From: Platycnemis pennipes
Lineage: Eukaryota; Arthropoda; Insecta; Odonata; Platycnemididae
DNA length: 64,000 nt
Direction: 5' to 3'
NCBI GenBank assembly: GCA_933228895.1
Contig: OW121857.1
Coordinates: 72,411,672-72,475,671, forward strand
Shown piece by piece: positions 33,481 through 46,769 of the stretch; the first letter of the stretch is position 1, and each line of letters starts with the position of its first letter. Made by a program: the position numbers and the translations under genes. The notes beneath the pieces are model-generated. The model saw only the letters and a program-made list of their open reading frames with translations, was not told where the DNA came from and ran no database searches.

Positions 33481-35180
33481 GGGTTGTGGCGGTAATATTT
33501 TTTTGTGTCGGAGGATGGGAAGAGGGAGATTTGGAGGTTCATAGCGCCGATGCGCCCTCTCAACCCTCGACGTCCTCCTCCTCCCGCCCTCTCATCACTT
33601 ACGAGAGGGACATAAAACAGCGGCGGAAACGCTCCCCTCCTCTTCCCGCCCGACAACCCCAATCCTTCTCCCCGTAAATTTGCAATTTGCAGAAAGTCGT
33701 GGAGCGAGGCGTACGGGGGTGTTTTCAAGGCGGGGAGAGTTAAGAAGGGGGTTTTAGAATTCCGTATCATCCACCTGCTACGTTATGACAATATAAACGA
33801 CTTAGGAATCGCGTCGAGTCGCGTCCGGAGCTCGCGGGTAGGGAGAAAGTAACAGGGGCTCAAAAAAATAATGATATCCACACCCCTAACTTCCCGTTCC
33901 ATCCCTCCAGGCCCTTTCACGTCTCACCCATACCCTGATGCCACGCTTTTGGGCGATTATCGTCCGCTCCTTCCTCCTGTCTTCTGCATAAAATAAAAAT
34001 ACGCCCCCTCAACCCTCCCATACCGAATATCTCCCACCCTGTGTCCTGCTCCCATCCTCCCTACGTTGTGGAACTCCCGGATCCCCTCCCCACTCTCTCC
34101 TGCTTTACTTTCTCCCTCTCTTGGTGTACACATGCCTTCCTCTGGGCCTAACCCGTTAAGACACGTCCCCTCTCCACTTCAATCCACCCCGCGGGCGTGT
34201 AAGAGCCATAAAATATGCAATGCCACCGCTGCCGTGTCTGCCTCCACCCCCGCCACCGTTCTTCCTCCCCCAAACCCCCACCCCACACGTCCCCCGCCCC
34301 CCTCCGAAGGCCTTAACGCCATCATTCCCACGTGGCTGCCAAGGTGAAGATAATCATGCGTTCCCCACACACACGCACACCCACCAGGGCGTGCAAACAC
34401 CCACACGAATCTCTCACGTGCTCCCCAACCCTCCCTTAAGGCTCGGAACGAAGCTTTCCCCTTCCCCAAAAGCGTGAGGGGAGGACTTAGTCCACACTAC
34501 CATCTCTCCCCCCCACAGTATTACCTCCCCTCCAATTTTCCACCACTCACCCCTGTCGGAAGGAATAATAGCTACGTGGTCCTATACATATAATGGAGCC
34601 TTTTTTCCTCCACCCCTCCAGGTTTCGTGCCCGTAATGTTGGTCACACTGCGAGGGACGATTTAAAAGCTCCGGTATAGATAGCAGAGGGGTGGACAACC
34701 TCCTCCCCCCAAACCCTACGGTAGCACCAACATCCAAACACCTCCTCCTTGTCACTCCCCGCAAGGAGGAGTTTCTGTCGCGGGAGGAGGCATTATTGCC
34801 TGGCCGTACCCTCGCCGTGAGAATGACACACCTGGGAACTGGCGTAACCATGGCAACTTGCCCTCCCGTCCTTTGCCCCCGATGCATATATCCCTCCTTT
34901 CAACCTCGCGAAAAAAATGTCCCGTTCGCCCTCACCTTTCTCGCTTCCGGATAATGTAGTGCGTTTCCCGCGGAAGCTTGGGTCCACAACGTGGTGTTCG
35001 TGACTCTTAGCGACTTCCCACTTTGGTGGAAGAGCTAACCTGAATACGGTCTCGGCGGAATGAGTTTGTTGCAGCCACGTCTCGGGAACCTGTTCAAGGG
35101 AAATGGATCGAGGATGTTTGACTCGGGAGGGTTAATGTTTGGTTGGTTGAGCCACGGTGATGTCGTAGTTGCCAAACCGG
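33481..35180. other. Long GC-rich, pyrimidine-rich island
   Basis: About 1.7 kb, mostly C- and T-rich on the plus strand, with an ACACAC-type run at about 34367-34381 and CpG-rich patches near 34800-35050. The proline/serine-rich frames (up to 103 codons) follow composition. No domain was found, and no splice pattern convinces me of an exon. The 220 bp before it are AT-rich. Confidence 0.45.
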
Positions 35181-35958
35181 TGAATGCTGTAATATCCAGA
35201 CACAATTTTATAATGGTATGTTCTTAAAAAAGTAATCCTTCTTCCGACGGGTAAAACACGCTTGTGCCCTAATTATTTATATTGTGGTCAAGAGGATCTA
35301 AGCTAACCCTGCTGTGCTGTCAGATCTGTTTATGAAATTATGTGTATCCTTAATCTTTCCCTTGTCTAACATTGGCTTCATAGGCTATAAAAATAGTCCA
35401 ATACCCAAGAAACAGATGTGGCCAGAAGATTTTGCCATTATTTATAATTTGCTTTGAAACTTTTGTTCCTCACCGGCTTCCGAGCAGTGAAGATAGGATA
35501 ATAAATCATTTATTGCTTAAAGTCTTTTCAGACTAAAGGATAAATGAAGCACGACTGGTATTGCGTCTTTCGGATATTTTCATGGGCTTTTCGGAAATGC
35601 ATAAAGGTCTTTCCAGCATACACAACGCCAATGTACTGAGTTGAGTCTTCATTCTTATTATTCTAAGTCCGTGGTCTTCATATAATCGATAGTTCTCTCC
35701 ATGATGGTAGATATGGTGAGAGATCCTCAACAGATCGGCTTCTAAAATTTTATGGAATTTTTGCATGTACCACTGAGAAAGAAGCTCTCATTGAATGGAT
35801 TGGAAGGAGATAGGGACAAAGGTTTCTTTTCCTTGGAAAAGACATAGCTGGTGCTCTCTTAATATTTGAGCTGAACAATGCTCCCTCAGATAGGTTTTCA
35901 TATGCGCTACATTTTGATGGTCCGACTCATTTTTCGTCATCAGGTAACAGTCGTAGAT
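35181..35958. other. Non-coding AT-rich sequence
   Basis: I see nothing recognisable here. Confidence 0.45.
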
Positions 35959-35959
35959 T

Positions 35960-36135
35960 TTGTTTTAGGGGATCCTACGTCTAAGGTCATATCACATCGC
36001 CTAACTTCATATCTTAATCCTAAGACAAACACAACGCTCATACTCAGCGGGATAAAAACCCGCAATCTTTATAGGATTCCAGACTGGTTCGTTTCCGCCC
36101 TGGTTACTGCGACCGGCCTTGTTAATAACTGTATC
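35960..36135 (-). repeat. SINE-E copy 1
   Basis: The plus-strand blocks CGCCTAACTTCAT, CCTAAGACAAACACAACGCT and GGGATAAAAACCCGC match 38806-38960 in order. By comparison with that copy, the tRNA-like head lies to the right (minus orientation). Confidence 0.5.
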
Positions 36136-36137
36136 TT

Positions 36138-36200
36138 ATGACTACCCTGAAAGCCACCTAGATGGTGTGTTGTAGGGGGTAGCTTACCTAAAAACATGCA
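36138..36200 (-). mobile_element. CR1/L2-like 3' terminus only (copy 8)
   Basis: Plus-strand GACTACCCTGAAAGCCACC, then GGTGTGTTGTAGGGGGTAG, is the complement of the family hairpin. Only about 60 bp can be aligned. Confidence 0.6.
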
Positions 36201-38805
36201 TTTAAGTTTACTTATACCAAATTGATTAGAACGACTCAGTTTGCGTGTCCTCGTCTATGCCTACTGTGTATTTTTCGGTGATATTGCTTGTATCATCTTT
36301 GTCCCTGCTCCTTAAGTCCTTGCCATTAGCAGTCCTGACGAAGAGGAGTGAATCGGAATCTGAAAAGTTAGTGGAAATGGAACCTATGACCAGACCGAAG
36401 ACTTCATCAAGCTTCCAGAATAGCACTGCGAAACAACGTCAATAGTAAGATAGACGAGTCCATTTACAATCGTCGATCGTCGGTTAATTTGAATATTACG
36501 TGCATGTTTGCATTCGTTTTTTAATGTCGCAGGTACGAATTCCTGTGTAGTTACAGTTTGCGAAATGCATAGTCTTATACCTATTTTATGTTGGATGTGA
36601 TGTGTGTGGTCATCTCCAACAATTGACAAAATCGCCAAATATTTGATTTTAAAGTCGTTTAAGTTTTCAATTATGTTCTTACTTAATTTAACTAACTACT
36701 TAATAATCTAACTATACTACTTCAACCTACCGCGTCAAATTCCATATGTATTCAGCATCGCTTATTAGCATTGTACAACCGTTAAACAATTTCTCAAGTA
36801 AGTGTGTCTTGTATCAGTATATCATTACATACCATCCTCTCAGTTCTTCCCCTGATAAAACTAACCTTATATTGCCAACTCATCTAAGTGCGGAAGATAC
36901 TGAATTTCTCAGTAAGGTTTTTGAATCCCAATTTCTGAATTTTCATTTTTATAGTAAATCGATTAAAACGAAAGTATTTCCAAGTAAATTGAAATTTTGC
37001 ATGGAATTTAGGAGTGAATTAGTTTAGATGAAAATGAAGTAATGGAGTCGTCGAAGGAAACATTAACATTGAAGTTCAATGTATATTTTTCCCCTTTTGT
37101 CATAGACCGTTTTTTTTCTATACTAGAGTGATATAAGTATTGCCCTGCGATATTTTATCTAATATATGATTTATAAGTATTGCAATTCATCAGCCTCATT
37201 TTATACTATAGAATGAAGTATGTTGCTCCTCTTCAAGCTTCAGAGCACATGAACTCATTCAATCAATCCCTAATTTTATTCCATTGCAAACTTTGTTAGA
37301 AATTTTCATAGCACTGAAGCAAACATTGGAAAAATATCATTATTATGTAATACGGAATAATTTAATACTTCCCATGCAATTTCGGGTAAGAATCTTTGGA
37401 TGATAGTTGTATCTGCAACTAACCAATTAAGTTAATTTGTTTCCCTATGATGGTTATTTCTTTGTTATACAAATCATGCAGCACCAATGTGTTTATTATT
37501 ATTCTTATATTATATGCGTATCAGAGAAAAGCAAGTGACCGGAAGCTATTTGTGAGATGGACTGAATTTCAGTGGAAATTATTTCAAGATTATTCGTTCT
37601 AAACAATTGAACGTGGTATTTTAGCGCGAAAATTCAGTAAAATACCGTGTTCGACACGGGAAATATTCCACAAACGTCGGCGATACGTATATATTTTCTT
37701 TAATTCTTCCCAATAACGAAGTGCTTCGAAAATTGGTGGCTTATCGCTGGCAAAAAATCTGACCTCTCTCATTGCCTGTATTACTCTCGTGTCAAGCGCA
37801 CTTTCAAAATCCTGGCTCATTTATATTTTCATTCCCTTCACTCCATGCCTGGTTGACAGTTTCGCTTATCAATTATTTCACGCCTCTGGCAGGCGCAAAG
37901 GGAGCGCCATTTTGAGCTGCGGTCAATGCTGAAATCGGATTTGTGACGCTCAATGCGCAAATTTTACTAATTACTGAGATTCGGGTGAGGTTAATCTGTC
38001 CTCGTATTTTGGACCCCATTTTGCTAGTACCGCGTAATTACTCAAAGCTGCATGCTTCATCTCCTCGTAAAATACCTAAAACTAAGGTATCATATTATTA
38101 AAGGAAATGGGGGAGAAAGTATATGTTATTAATGGAGAACTTTACCTGTGACAAAAAAAATCATTTTTAATAAATTTTCAATTTTACCTTTTCCGTGAAA
38201 GTTATTACACAGGTGAGTTCTCTGAACAATGATTATACTTAGTGATTATAAAGGAGAATCCTCCAGCACAGAGTTCAACTACCTCTTTAACTGTTTAAAG
38301 CCGATATCATTTTTATGCAAATTTTTTATCGTATTTCTGAAATCGCCATAACTTCGCCGTGCTTACCTCATTTATAAATGTCTATACATTTCCAAAACAA
38401 CCTGACACTTAAACAGTGAGTTCGACCGCCTCTCCAAGTCCCCTATTTTTTTCCCGAGAAACACCACTGAAAGTTATAGGCATTGAAGCCATGTCTGTGC
38501 ATCATTGTAATTTAAGGCTTTAAACAATGTATTGCTATTCATCTCTCCACATTATAAACTCAATATTAGGTCTTTCATTGGTAATGCGAAAGGCAATTTA
38601 GTCTTTAATTATGGCGCCCTTGATTTGAAAAACATTTGTTTGTTTTATAATGAGGACATAAGAGTATTACTCTTATTTTGAAATGAAAACTTCCATATGA
38701 GCGAATCAATATTATTAATTCTTGGAAGTTAAGAATATCATTATTATTTTGTCGATTTTGTATTATTAGTCTTAGGTTTCAGTTGCTTCACTGTAAGCGT
38801 ATTTC
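36201..38805. other. Non-coding AT-rich sequence
   Basis: No repeat matched elsewhere in the window and no credible exon. Confidence 0.5.
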
Positions 38806-38960
38806 ACTCCGTCTAACCTAATCTTATGGAAAATTCATTAAACCTAAGACAAAGACAACACTCACGACCTTGAAAGGATTTGAACGTACGACCTTTGCTT
38901 GTCTAGGTGGAGGTATTTTCTTGCGCCTTTGTGCGCTAGCAAGTTCAATCAATGTGTGGC
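38806..38960 (-). repeat. SINE-E copy 2
   Basis: CCTAAGACAAAGACAACACTC is followed by GGATTTGAACGTACGACC, which is the complement of a B box (GTTCAAATCC). The order matches copy 1 at 36 kb. Confidence 0.55.
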
Positions 38961-41040
38961 GAATGTTGGTTCGTAGGATTTAATTTCTTTCGACCACGCC
39001 TAAGATTAATGTTTAAGTGTTTTAAAGAATTGAAGTATTTTTTTAATTAACCATTTTAGTAAACTAAAGAACTCGGTTTAGTTTCTTGTTATTTTGCTGT
39101 TGCTAGCATGTCAGGTAAAACAATCTTTAACATGTAATGAATATAATTAGTAGACTTCCACTTGTGCATAGTGGTTCCAATGTTTCCGTTATTTTTTCAC
39201 GTTCTTGGGGAATATTTGCCTCCGGTTTGAAGAGGAGACATCGGGCTGTTTTGCGGTGCGCTACGCATTCCACTGCCGATATAGACCTCTCACGTGAGAA
39301 ACTTGTATAAAAAAGGAGTCTTGAGCCGCCATTGTGTTTGGACGTCGGGAGGAGGTTGTCTTCCGCTTGGAAACCTCTATGCATCCCGTAAGCGACCGCA
39401 ATCCCTTGATGAATGTTTCCTGGAGACAAGAGTCCTCTCCATTCTCTCCTCTCTATCTCTCTCCGAAGCAAACATATACACACTAGCGTAGCAAGAAAGC
39501 GTCCCTCCTTAGGACTTTACGTCTCTTCCTCCCGGTCGTTGTCCAGTCAGATCATAGAAGCATCTCCGGGGCCGTAAAAAAAAGCCGAGGGTAAGAAAAC
39601 AATTGAGTCCAAGGAGTTGCAGGAGAGGATTGCGGACCTTGAGAGCATCTGAGATTTTCGCTTGAGAGTCTTCCACAAGTTCCATAGCTCTTTCTTCATT
39701 AATCCCTAGCTGGACCGCCAGTAGATATTTTTATCGAATGCTTTGAAAGAGAATGTGGCGGATATATTCTTGCAAGATGAGTCACTCTGTCTGTGTATGT
39801 TTTCTAACATAAGAGATATGATGTGTCTTGAATCAAATTTTCAATTTCGTAGGCTATGTATTAATTTCATCTAATATTGAGTTGATTTTTTCCCATCCCA
39901 CTTACAAAAATAAGTTCCAGGTGAATCTCAAATATTTATTTATTTGTAATAAACATTGTTGAGTTAGTAGTGGAATTACGATTTGAAATGCTAAATGTAT
40001 TAGCATAGGGAATAAAGGGAATCTATCGTGGTGAAATAAACGTAGATATTGTGAATAGCATATATGACGGTGATTATGAAAAATGTATTTTATTATGTAC
40101 ATAAAGCTCTTCCCATTCATGCATAAATAAAGAAGTCTCAGGTATAGGTATATGTATTGAGAAAACAATATTGATTTTCCTCATTTTGGAGCTCATTGAT
40201 TATTGCCATTTTATATAAAAGGTTATTAACCACCAAATTTGGTGTGATTATGATGCCTCAACTAGTGCGTAACTACTTTGCCGTCCTATAATTAAATCTT
40301 TGTGAATTTCCATATAACTTTATATTAAAAAAGAATCTAAAAATATTGTGCAAAAAAGAAGATAATGCTGAGTTCACGGAAGATGAAGAATGATGAATAG
40401 GTATTAGTAAATATAATTGTTGGTTGTTTCTGGGTTTTTTCTGAACAATGACAACGTTTTTAGTGACTCCATCTTGTTTGTATTATCAAACAAAATAACA
40501 TTCCATTTTTGTGAATAACGTACGAGTGGGTAAGTCAAGGGAAAACGAAATTCATTTCTTACTCAAAGATTGGGCTATTTTTTTAATATTTGCCTGTAAA
40601 AAATCTATATCTTATTTTTTCTTGTCAAAAAATTAATTATACCTGGCATAATCTACGCCATAACCGGGGGCTATCCCCAGAAATTGAAGAAATGTTACCT
40701 GTCAAAAATTACCATAAATAGAATTACCTACTTACCTATGCGTTACTTAATGTGCCTAATAGCAGCGCAATGCTCACGGTTACTGTCATAATAACTTACT
40801 ATTGTTATAGATTTTATGATTTGAAGCGTGCGGGTAAAGTATGAAGTATTGGCGTCCCATTTTTGCTTTTCTAAGCGTTACCAAAAGGTCACCGATCACT
40901 ATGAGGCACGCGGCTCGGACCCAGGCTGCTTGTATACTTTTTTGAGTGAGTAGTTGCACTTTAAGTTCCTCACTGCTCATTCTTCTATACGAAGCGGTCA
41001 GTAGTCAATGGTCCAACGTCCAGGGAGAACTGACATGCCT
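38961..41040. other. Non-coding AT-rich sequence
   Basis: Contains the palindrome-TATA motif at 39288-39316, described separately. Otherwise I see nothing. Confidence 0.45.
39288..39316 (+). promoter_or_regulatory. Possible core promoter: E-box palindrome plus TATA
   Basis: A perfect 12-bp palindrome TCTCACGTGAGA (39288-39299, E-box CACGTG at its centre) is followed six bases later by TATAAAAAAGG (39306-39316). No recognisable gene follows, so this could be chance. Confidence 0.2.
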
Positions 41041-41733
41041 TTTTTATTCTTTTTAAGGGAGGGTCTCTCATATAACTTTGCCGCTGTGTCCAGGTGGGTG
41101 CGAAGCACACGATGAATTTTCACCGGGTAGAAGGCAAACGGTTTGAGGCGGCCGCCGGACTTAATTCCGTTCCCAAAAAAAAGGAGTTAAATATTTTACA
41201 TGGCCAACTCCGGCAATTGTCACGTGGCGCTATTTTCATTCCCGAACCCCCAATGCACCCCTCCCCCAAGTCTTTCTCTCCATCTCCACTCACCCCCTCC
41301 CTCTCTTTCTTCCCATATATCTCATCCCTCTCTTTTCCCCTCGCTTTACCACCATTGCCAATTTACAATCTCTTTTTTCGCGGTAATTGCCCAAGATAAC
41401 AACGGGCGAGAGCGCGGAAAAGGGCGGCGGCAAACGCGCCCGGGTTGCCGTGTGCTCACGCATCTGTGTGCGAATGCGTGCGAAGGGGGGAGATTCATTA
41501 ATAACGCCGCAGTCATTTCTGAGTAGCCGAAGCACGCGTGATTAATGGAAGTATGCTTTCGGTGTATTGCGAAATCCATATCCTCTCTCTCTCTCTTCCC
41601 TCGTTGCTCTCTTTCCCTTCGCTCCACCCCCTTTTAACTCCTCTCCCAACCATCCCTCACTCGTCCAACCCTAAAACCTCCGGCAACCAACCCACTCCAT
41701 GCTCCCGTATTTCTACAATAGCACCCCCAATCC
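41041..41733. other. GC-rich, pyrimidine-rich island
   Basis: C/T-rich at 41230-41370 and 41580-41720, with a (CT)n run at about 41581-41594 and CpG-rich sequence between (41400-41480). Overlapping unrecognised frames on both strands. Confidence 0.45.
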
Positions 41734-41735
41734 TA

Positions 41736-42032
41736 CACTGTAAAAAGTTGATCTGATTTTCAGTGCGATCTGAATTTAAGCGCTGTCTGGTTGTAAGGCA
41801 GGAACACGGATTTAAGGTGCGGAAGAGGCAGGAACATGGATGGTTGGTACACGAGCAGTTAAGCAGGAAGCAGAGGGAGCAGTATTCAGGATGGTCTGAT
41901 TTTCAGTCGTTCACCTGCCTTATTTTTAGACAAGATATTACTGCTGAATTTCAACATACCCTGTCTTAAAATTGTTGCATCTGAAATTCAGATCGCTTTT
42001 GTACCTTATAATCAGATCTACTTTTTACAGTG
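41736..42032. mobile_element. Tc1/mariner-type MITE
   Basis: The left end CACTGTAAAAAGTTGATCTGATT and the right-end complement CACTGTAAAAAGTAGATCTGATT differ at one position. A second pair, CGATCTGAATTT, lies about 30-40 bp inside each end. Both ends are flanked by TA, the expected mariner target. The element is 297 bp and non-coding, so it would have needed a transposase in trans. Confidence 0.75.
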
Positions 42033-44947
42033 TATATTGCCCTAGCCATGCGCAAAAACAGGAGCCGGAAGATGATCAGCGTGCGGTGCTGCTATCATTA
42101 CGATAGGCTGAAGCTAATAACCTCCCGTATTTGCAATCGGTACGAATAATTTTGTTTCTGACGTTGTGGCTGGCTTAAGCAAGGTCTATTCAATCCGAAA
42201 AAGGCGAGATATCATTTAGTGGAGGGGCCAAGACAAGGTATTGAAGAACTAATCTCCTGGCTCTTGCATTTTTACGACTTTTATGCATCAAAACCGACTA
42301 CTCTCGAGTAATTACTATTACTGATGATACCAACTGCATACGGTAGATAAAATTAATAATAAAGCCGCTAAAAATCATTCTAGGAGTATGAAAACTTACT
42401 TAGGAGGGAATCGTTTGACGCCAGAATGTGTAAACACAAATTATAGGTAAACTATAGTGCTGATTCACTCACTTTACTTCACTTGAATCACTCTACTTTT
42501 CTATTGATCGTTGAAATTAAATACCCCCTATTGGTTTTTTTACGCTTTTGCTCTTCACAAGTAACTCTTGTTCTACTTGTCGATCCAATTTAAACAGCTT
42601 TTCGTCAGTAGCAATTTATGACATGTACAAAATGAAAACGATCATATTATAGCTTAGAGGTGATACTCGCCTTTTTAGTGTCTGCAAATAAGAGGTTAAA
42701 GAGCAGGTAAAATTATTTCTCATTTACTTTTATTGCTGACCTAAATATTTAGCTTATACTTAATACAGGTAATGGCCAAGTTTTTAACGGGAGCTTTATT
42801 ATTTACATGCTGAGAAACATCAACTGAAAGGGCCAACATTTTTGGCTCTTGATTATGTTTTCATGGAACGTAAGAACATATGGAACATCGGTACACGGGT
42901 AATACGCAATTATTCAACCCGCTTCAATTATTTAAATTTCGTCTCTCACATTGACTTCACAGAGAGAATCAATAATGCCAATCCGTGTAAATTTATCATT
43001 AACAATTGCCCGATATATGTTTCACAATTAGCGTGAACTTAAACATTTATGCTGATTTAAAGTTGTAAATCTCCGTAAAAACCGTTATTCTTAATTATTT
43101 ACGCACTAAACAACACAGTTATAGTTATAAATTTGAAAAATTTCTGGCGAGCTTAAACAAATGTTATCACGCTAATCAATTTTGTAACTTTTACGTTGAT
43201 AATGTATTTTTCTATTTAGGTATTTATTTTAATTCCTTTTGATCGAAATAAAACTATTGAAGTCTTATAATCCATCTCAAATATTTATCCCGTTTCCTAA
43301 AAGTAATATGTTTGGTTGGAAATAGTATCAAAAGAGAAAAATTTTAGCACCATGCACAACGCCGTGGTCTCACAGCTTGTTCAGCTACAGCGGTGTCGAA
43401 TTGGTTGTTGTAGAAGTCAAAACGAAAAAGACAAGTTTACAGTAATCAGATCACATTTCAATCTCATATGTTTTAGCGTGTATGACCATGGAAATTACTA
43501 ATTGAATATACTCGTATATTTTCTCCTCAAACATTAAGAATGAGAGAAAATGATGTGCTAGAAAGGAACGCAGGTAATTCTGTGAAGGTATATGTGACTA
43601 TAATCTATTCAAGAGCTGTTACTCCATATTCTTGCCATCAGTAATTGCCACCAAAGAGCTAAGGAGGAAATAATTATGTGTGTCCATATTCTCACCGAAG
43701 CCCGTGAATGTGTTTCTACATATTAATGTTTCCTACATAAACTTATACGCCCCACTACTCAATGAGAGGGAGTAAACAATTTCGATCTGCATTTTAAATT
43801 GACGATTTCACGATTATTTTATGAATTACCAACTGCAGGTTATTACCTAGACTCGGAAGACTTTGAAAATAAAATATCCCTTCATGTATTCTCCCTCTGC
43901 AGCATTTTGGCCATGTAAAATGTTTTTTGAAGTTTTCTTGTAATTTGAGTCGCTGACGATCATCAGAGTCGAGAGTAAAATAAAGTGTTCTTTTAAGTAC
44001 TTAATATTCTAGCAGTGAATATTTTGTACTAAAAACGAAATCATGAATTGAGCCTTGACTTGTAGCTAGCTACCTGCCTACCATAGACTTTGAATATTTA
44101 TTTTTAAATCATACCTCGAGACGGGAAAATTGTTTTCCGATTACTTATCCTATGCTGTGACAGAAAAATACCACAGTTGATGACTGTATTTCAGTTATGA
44201 CTGAGCTGCTTGATAAGTGAGGATATGTTAAGGTATTTCATTCATCAAGCGTTCCAAATTCTCTAGCTAAAGTAGCAACATACTTTGCTCGGGTATCAAG
44301 CATCAAACTCTTCCAGGGTTATAATTTGTTGAGATAACTATCATCTTGTATGATTTTCAAGTATTTGTATAGTCCATTTTACTGAAATTAACTGGCAAAA
44401 ATGGCTGGAGAACCATTTGCAATAATTGCCTTGGTTTTAGGTTACTGCTCAATTAGTCATTCCATTGAACACATCGTGGTGAACACACATTTAATCCTCA
44501 TCCTGAATGACTTTTCAGAGTTTGGACGTTGCACCCAGAGAGATAAATGGCACATGTACTGGTACCTGCATAAGGAATGCTTGTCACCAAGGATATGAAC
44601 ACACAAAGGATGTGCGATTGATGAAGTTATGTAGTCACAGAAATGCAGAGTATCTAAATGAAAAGAGAGTCACGAATGATAAGCCAGTAGACGTCTCCTA
44701 TATGACGGGTTATTTGTTGTCACTAGACGGCCAACCTTTGACTGAGTTGTCCTGGGTGAAACTTACGTGCAAATTGGTCTGAGAAGTTCACCGAAGAATC
44801 TGCGGGCAAATATGTGAAGATAAATCTATAGGTGGCATTGCGAGTGGAATTCATGTAGCACCGGGGAATTTGCGACGGTTATCTTGCTTCGAAATTATGG
44901 CAGAGTTGAATAGTATCGCGGCTATTATGGAAACATGATAGTTCATC
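42033..44947. other. Non-coding AT-rich sequence
   Basis: Nothing recognisable. Frames of 61-91 codons (42842, 43316, 44401, 44507) have no family pattern. Confidence 0.5.
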
Positions 44948-45010
44948 TTACATCTACAAAGTACCCTGCTAGCTACCTCTAGGATGTGTGCTAGGAGGCT
45001 AATAATTACC
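44948..45010 (-). mobile_element. CR1/L2-like 3' terminus only (copy 9)
   Basis: CATCTACAAAGTACCCTGCTAG, then AGGATGTGTGCTAGGAGG, is a diverged complement of the terminal hairpin and tail. Confidence 0.55.
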
Positions 45011-45639
45011 GTACATGTATTACGTACATGCAATAATTGGAAGAATATTATTCCACAAGAGATAATTTCAAAAATCATCAGTGCCAAACTACACAACTAC
45101 CTGGACAATCAATGCACTGCAAAGGCACTGAAGATATTTTTCTAGCATGTAACGATTATGCCAACAAGCTAAGCGTTGCATGTATTTCAAAGTGATATGT
45201 TGTTGTGAATGTGATAGAATGCGGTTTTACTGAATACGAACTACTCTAGGTATGTGCATACACTTAAACGAGTGAATATTGTCGGATTAATGCACTTTCC
45301 TAACTTTCTTTATGGGATAAAGAAGAAATCATATTAAATTAACATTTTGTAAGAAATATGGCAAGCAAAGTTAAATTCAAAAATGGAAATATTCTATGGA
45401 AATCAATTATGGTTCAAAAAGCCGACGATAAACATGGTTTGCTGCTGAAATCTCTGCGTTTTCTGGGGATAAAATAATTAAGAGGGCTCATGCGACCATT
45501 TTTAATTTCTTAAATTTCCAAGTGCAGTAAAATAAATGAAGAGGGAAATATGTAGTAGCATGAATGAACTAGTCTTTATGTATTACTGTAGGTAGTAAGC
45601 GAGAATTATCTCTCCTTTGATTTAAAGTGCCTGCTGATG
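45011..45639. other. Non-coding AT-rich sequence
   Basis: I see nothing recognisable here. Confidence 0.45.
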
Positions 45640-45695
45640 GTTCCCTCCCTGCCTTATGCCCTTATGTGGGGGCTTGCAGTATATAATGTAGATGT
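45640..45695 (+). mobile_element. CR1/L2-like 3' terminus only (copy 10)
   Basis: TCCCTGCCTTATGCCC, then GGGGGCTTGCAGTATATAATGTAGATG. Terminal block and tail only. Confidence 0.6.
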
Positions 45696-46171
45696 TCACT
45701 GTTTTTTGAAGTATCCGAGAGATGTTGAAGAAAAAAAATGCACACACTCATTGCACATTTAATGATTCATGTTGATGTGCAAAAACTCCTCAAAAATCTA
45801 CATGAGTTATCTTCTTATATCCCTGTCTTATATCCCTAGTAATTTCGGTTTTGTTTATCATTAATCCTTCTGCTCGAGAAAGGCATGACTATTTAAACCT
45901 TTCGTATTACCACATATATCGTTGAATTGTTATTTAAGGTATATTCCACCATAGTACGCTTGGGTTTTTAATTTTTCTTTTCCACCTTTAAATAGAGGTA
46001 TCTACATTAAATTTGTAAATGAGATTCGGCTGGTATTCCATTAGAAAACACTGTACAGGTCCTTTGGATGGAAAGCTAATAATAGTGCAGTCATACTCAT
46101 TGTGAATAAGATATAAGATAATATATGAAAAAAAGCATTACCACAGGCATATTCAAATATTCGTAGCTTGT
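45696..46171. other. Non-coding AT-rich sequence
   Basis: I see nothing recognisable here. Confidence 0.45.
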
Positions 46172-46492
46172 AGTTATTTCGGGGATGTGACCGACAATTG
46201 AGGTCATCTGCGTGAGAGGGTGGGTGGGTAACAGGGTAAAGATCGGAGTTTTCAGGGAACGGAGGAAAGGTGGAGAGATCCCCGGCGTCGACGTTAGCCT
46301 ACTCTTTACGAAGGTGCCAAGGGAACCATAGCTTAACGTCCCATCTGACGGACGGGGTACTGGACTCAAAGTGCTCTCCACAAGGCTCTCAAGTAGGCAC
46401 TGGAATACCATTAAAAATCCGCTAGTGCCGGGAATCGAACCCGGGCCTTCAGGATGAAAGGTCATTACTCTTGCCACCACATCAACGCAATT
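46172..46492 (-). repeat. SINE-B, near full-length copy
   Basis: It matches 24425-24768 block by block (GAGGTCATCTGCG, TTTTCAGGGAACGGAG, CTTAACGTCCCATC, AAATCCGCTAGTGCCGGG). The plus-strand CCGGGAATCGAACCCGGG at about 46427 is the complement of a well-kept B box. Confidence 0.75.
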
Positions 46493-46544
46493 CCATCAAA
46501 TATTCGTTATTTTCCCAAGCAATTCGTGGCCATAGCAGCTTTAA

Positions 46545-46766
46545 AGGCCGCTTTACACGATACAATTTTTTGTACAATTTCTTGTATAAACTGAATGAAA
46601 TTGTATGTTTGTCTGAATGGAATTAGAACAGGTTCTATTTTCCGTTTATTCATTCGGACATTCACACAAGCGTTCACACAATTTGCCGCTTTACACGGTA
46701 CAAATTCCATCATACAACCGTTTGTACAAGAAATTGTACAAAAAATTTTATCGTATATAGCGGCCT
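46545..46766. mobile_element. PIF/Harbinger-type MITE with nested terminus
   Basis: The left AGGCCGCTTTACACGATAC and the right-end complement AGGCCGCTATATACGATAA are inverted. TAA lies immediately outside both (46542-46544 and 46767-46769), the classic Harbinger TWA duplication. A second, directly repeated copy of the left terminus (GCCGCTTTACACGGTACAA) lies inside at about 46684. The 222-bp element has no gene; the 108-codon minus-strand frame is a by-product of the inverted repeats. Confidence 0.75.
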
Positions 46767-46769
46767 TAA

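Noticed and set aside
36330..36380. CTGACGA...GAAA, possible hammerhead
   Set aside because: Only three bases can pair between the two blocks, and no GTC site or Penelope-like downstream block follows.
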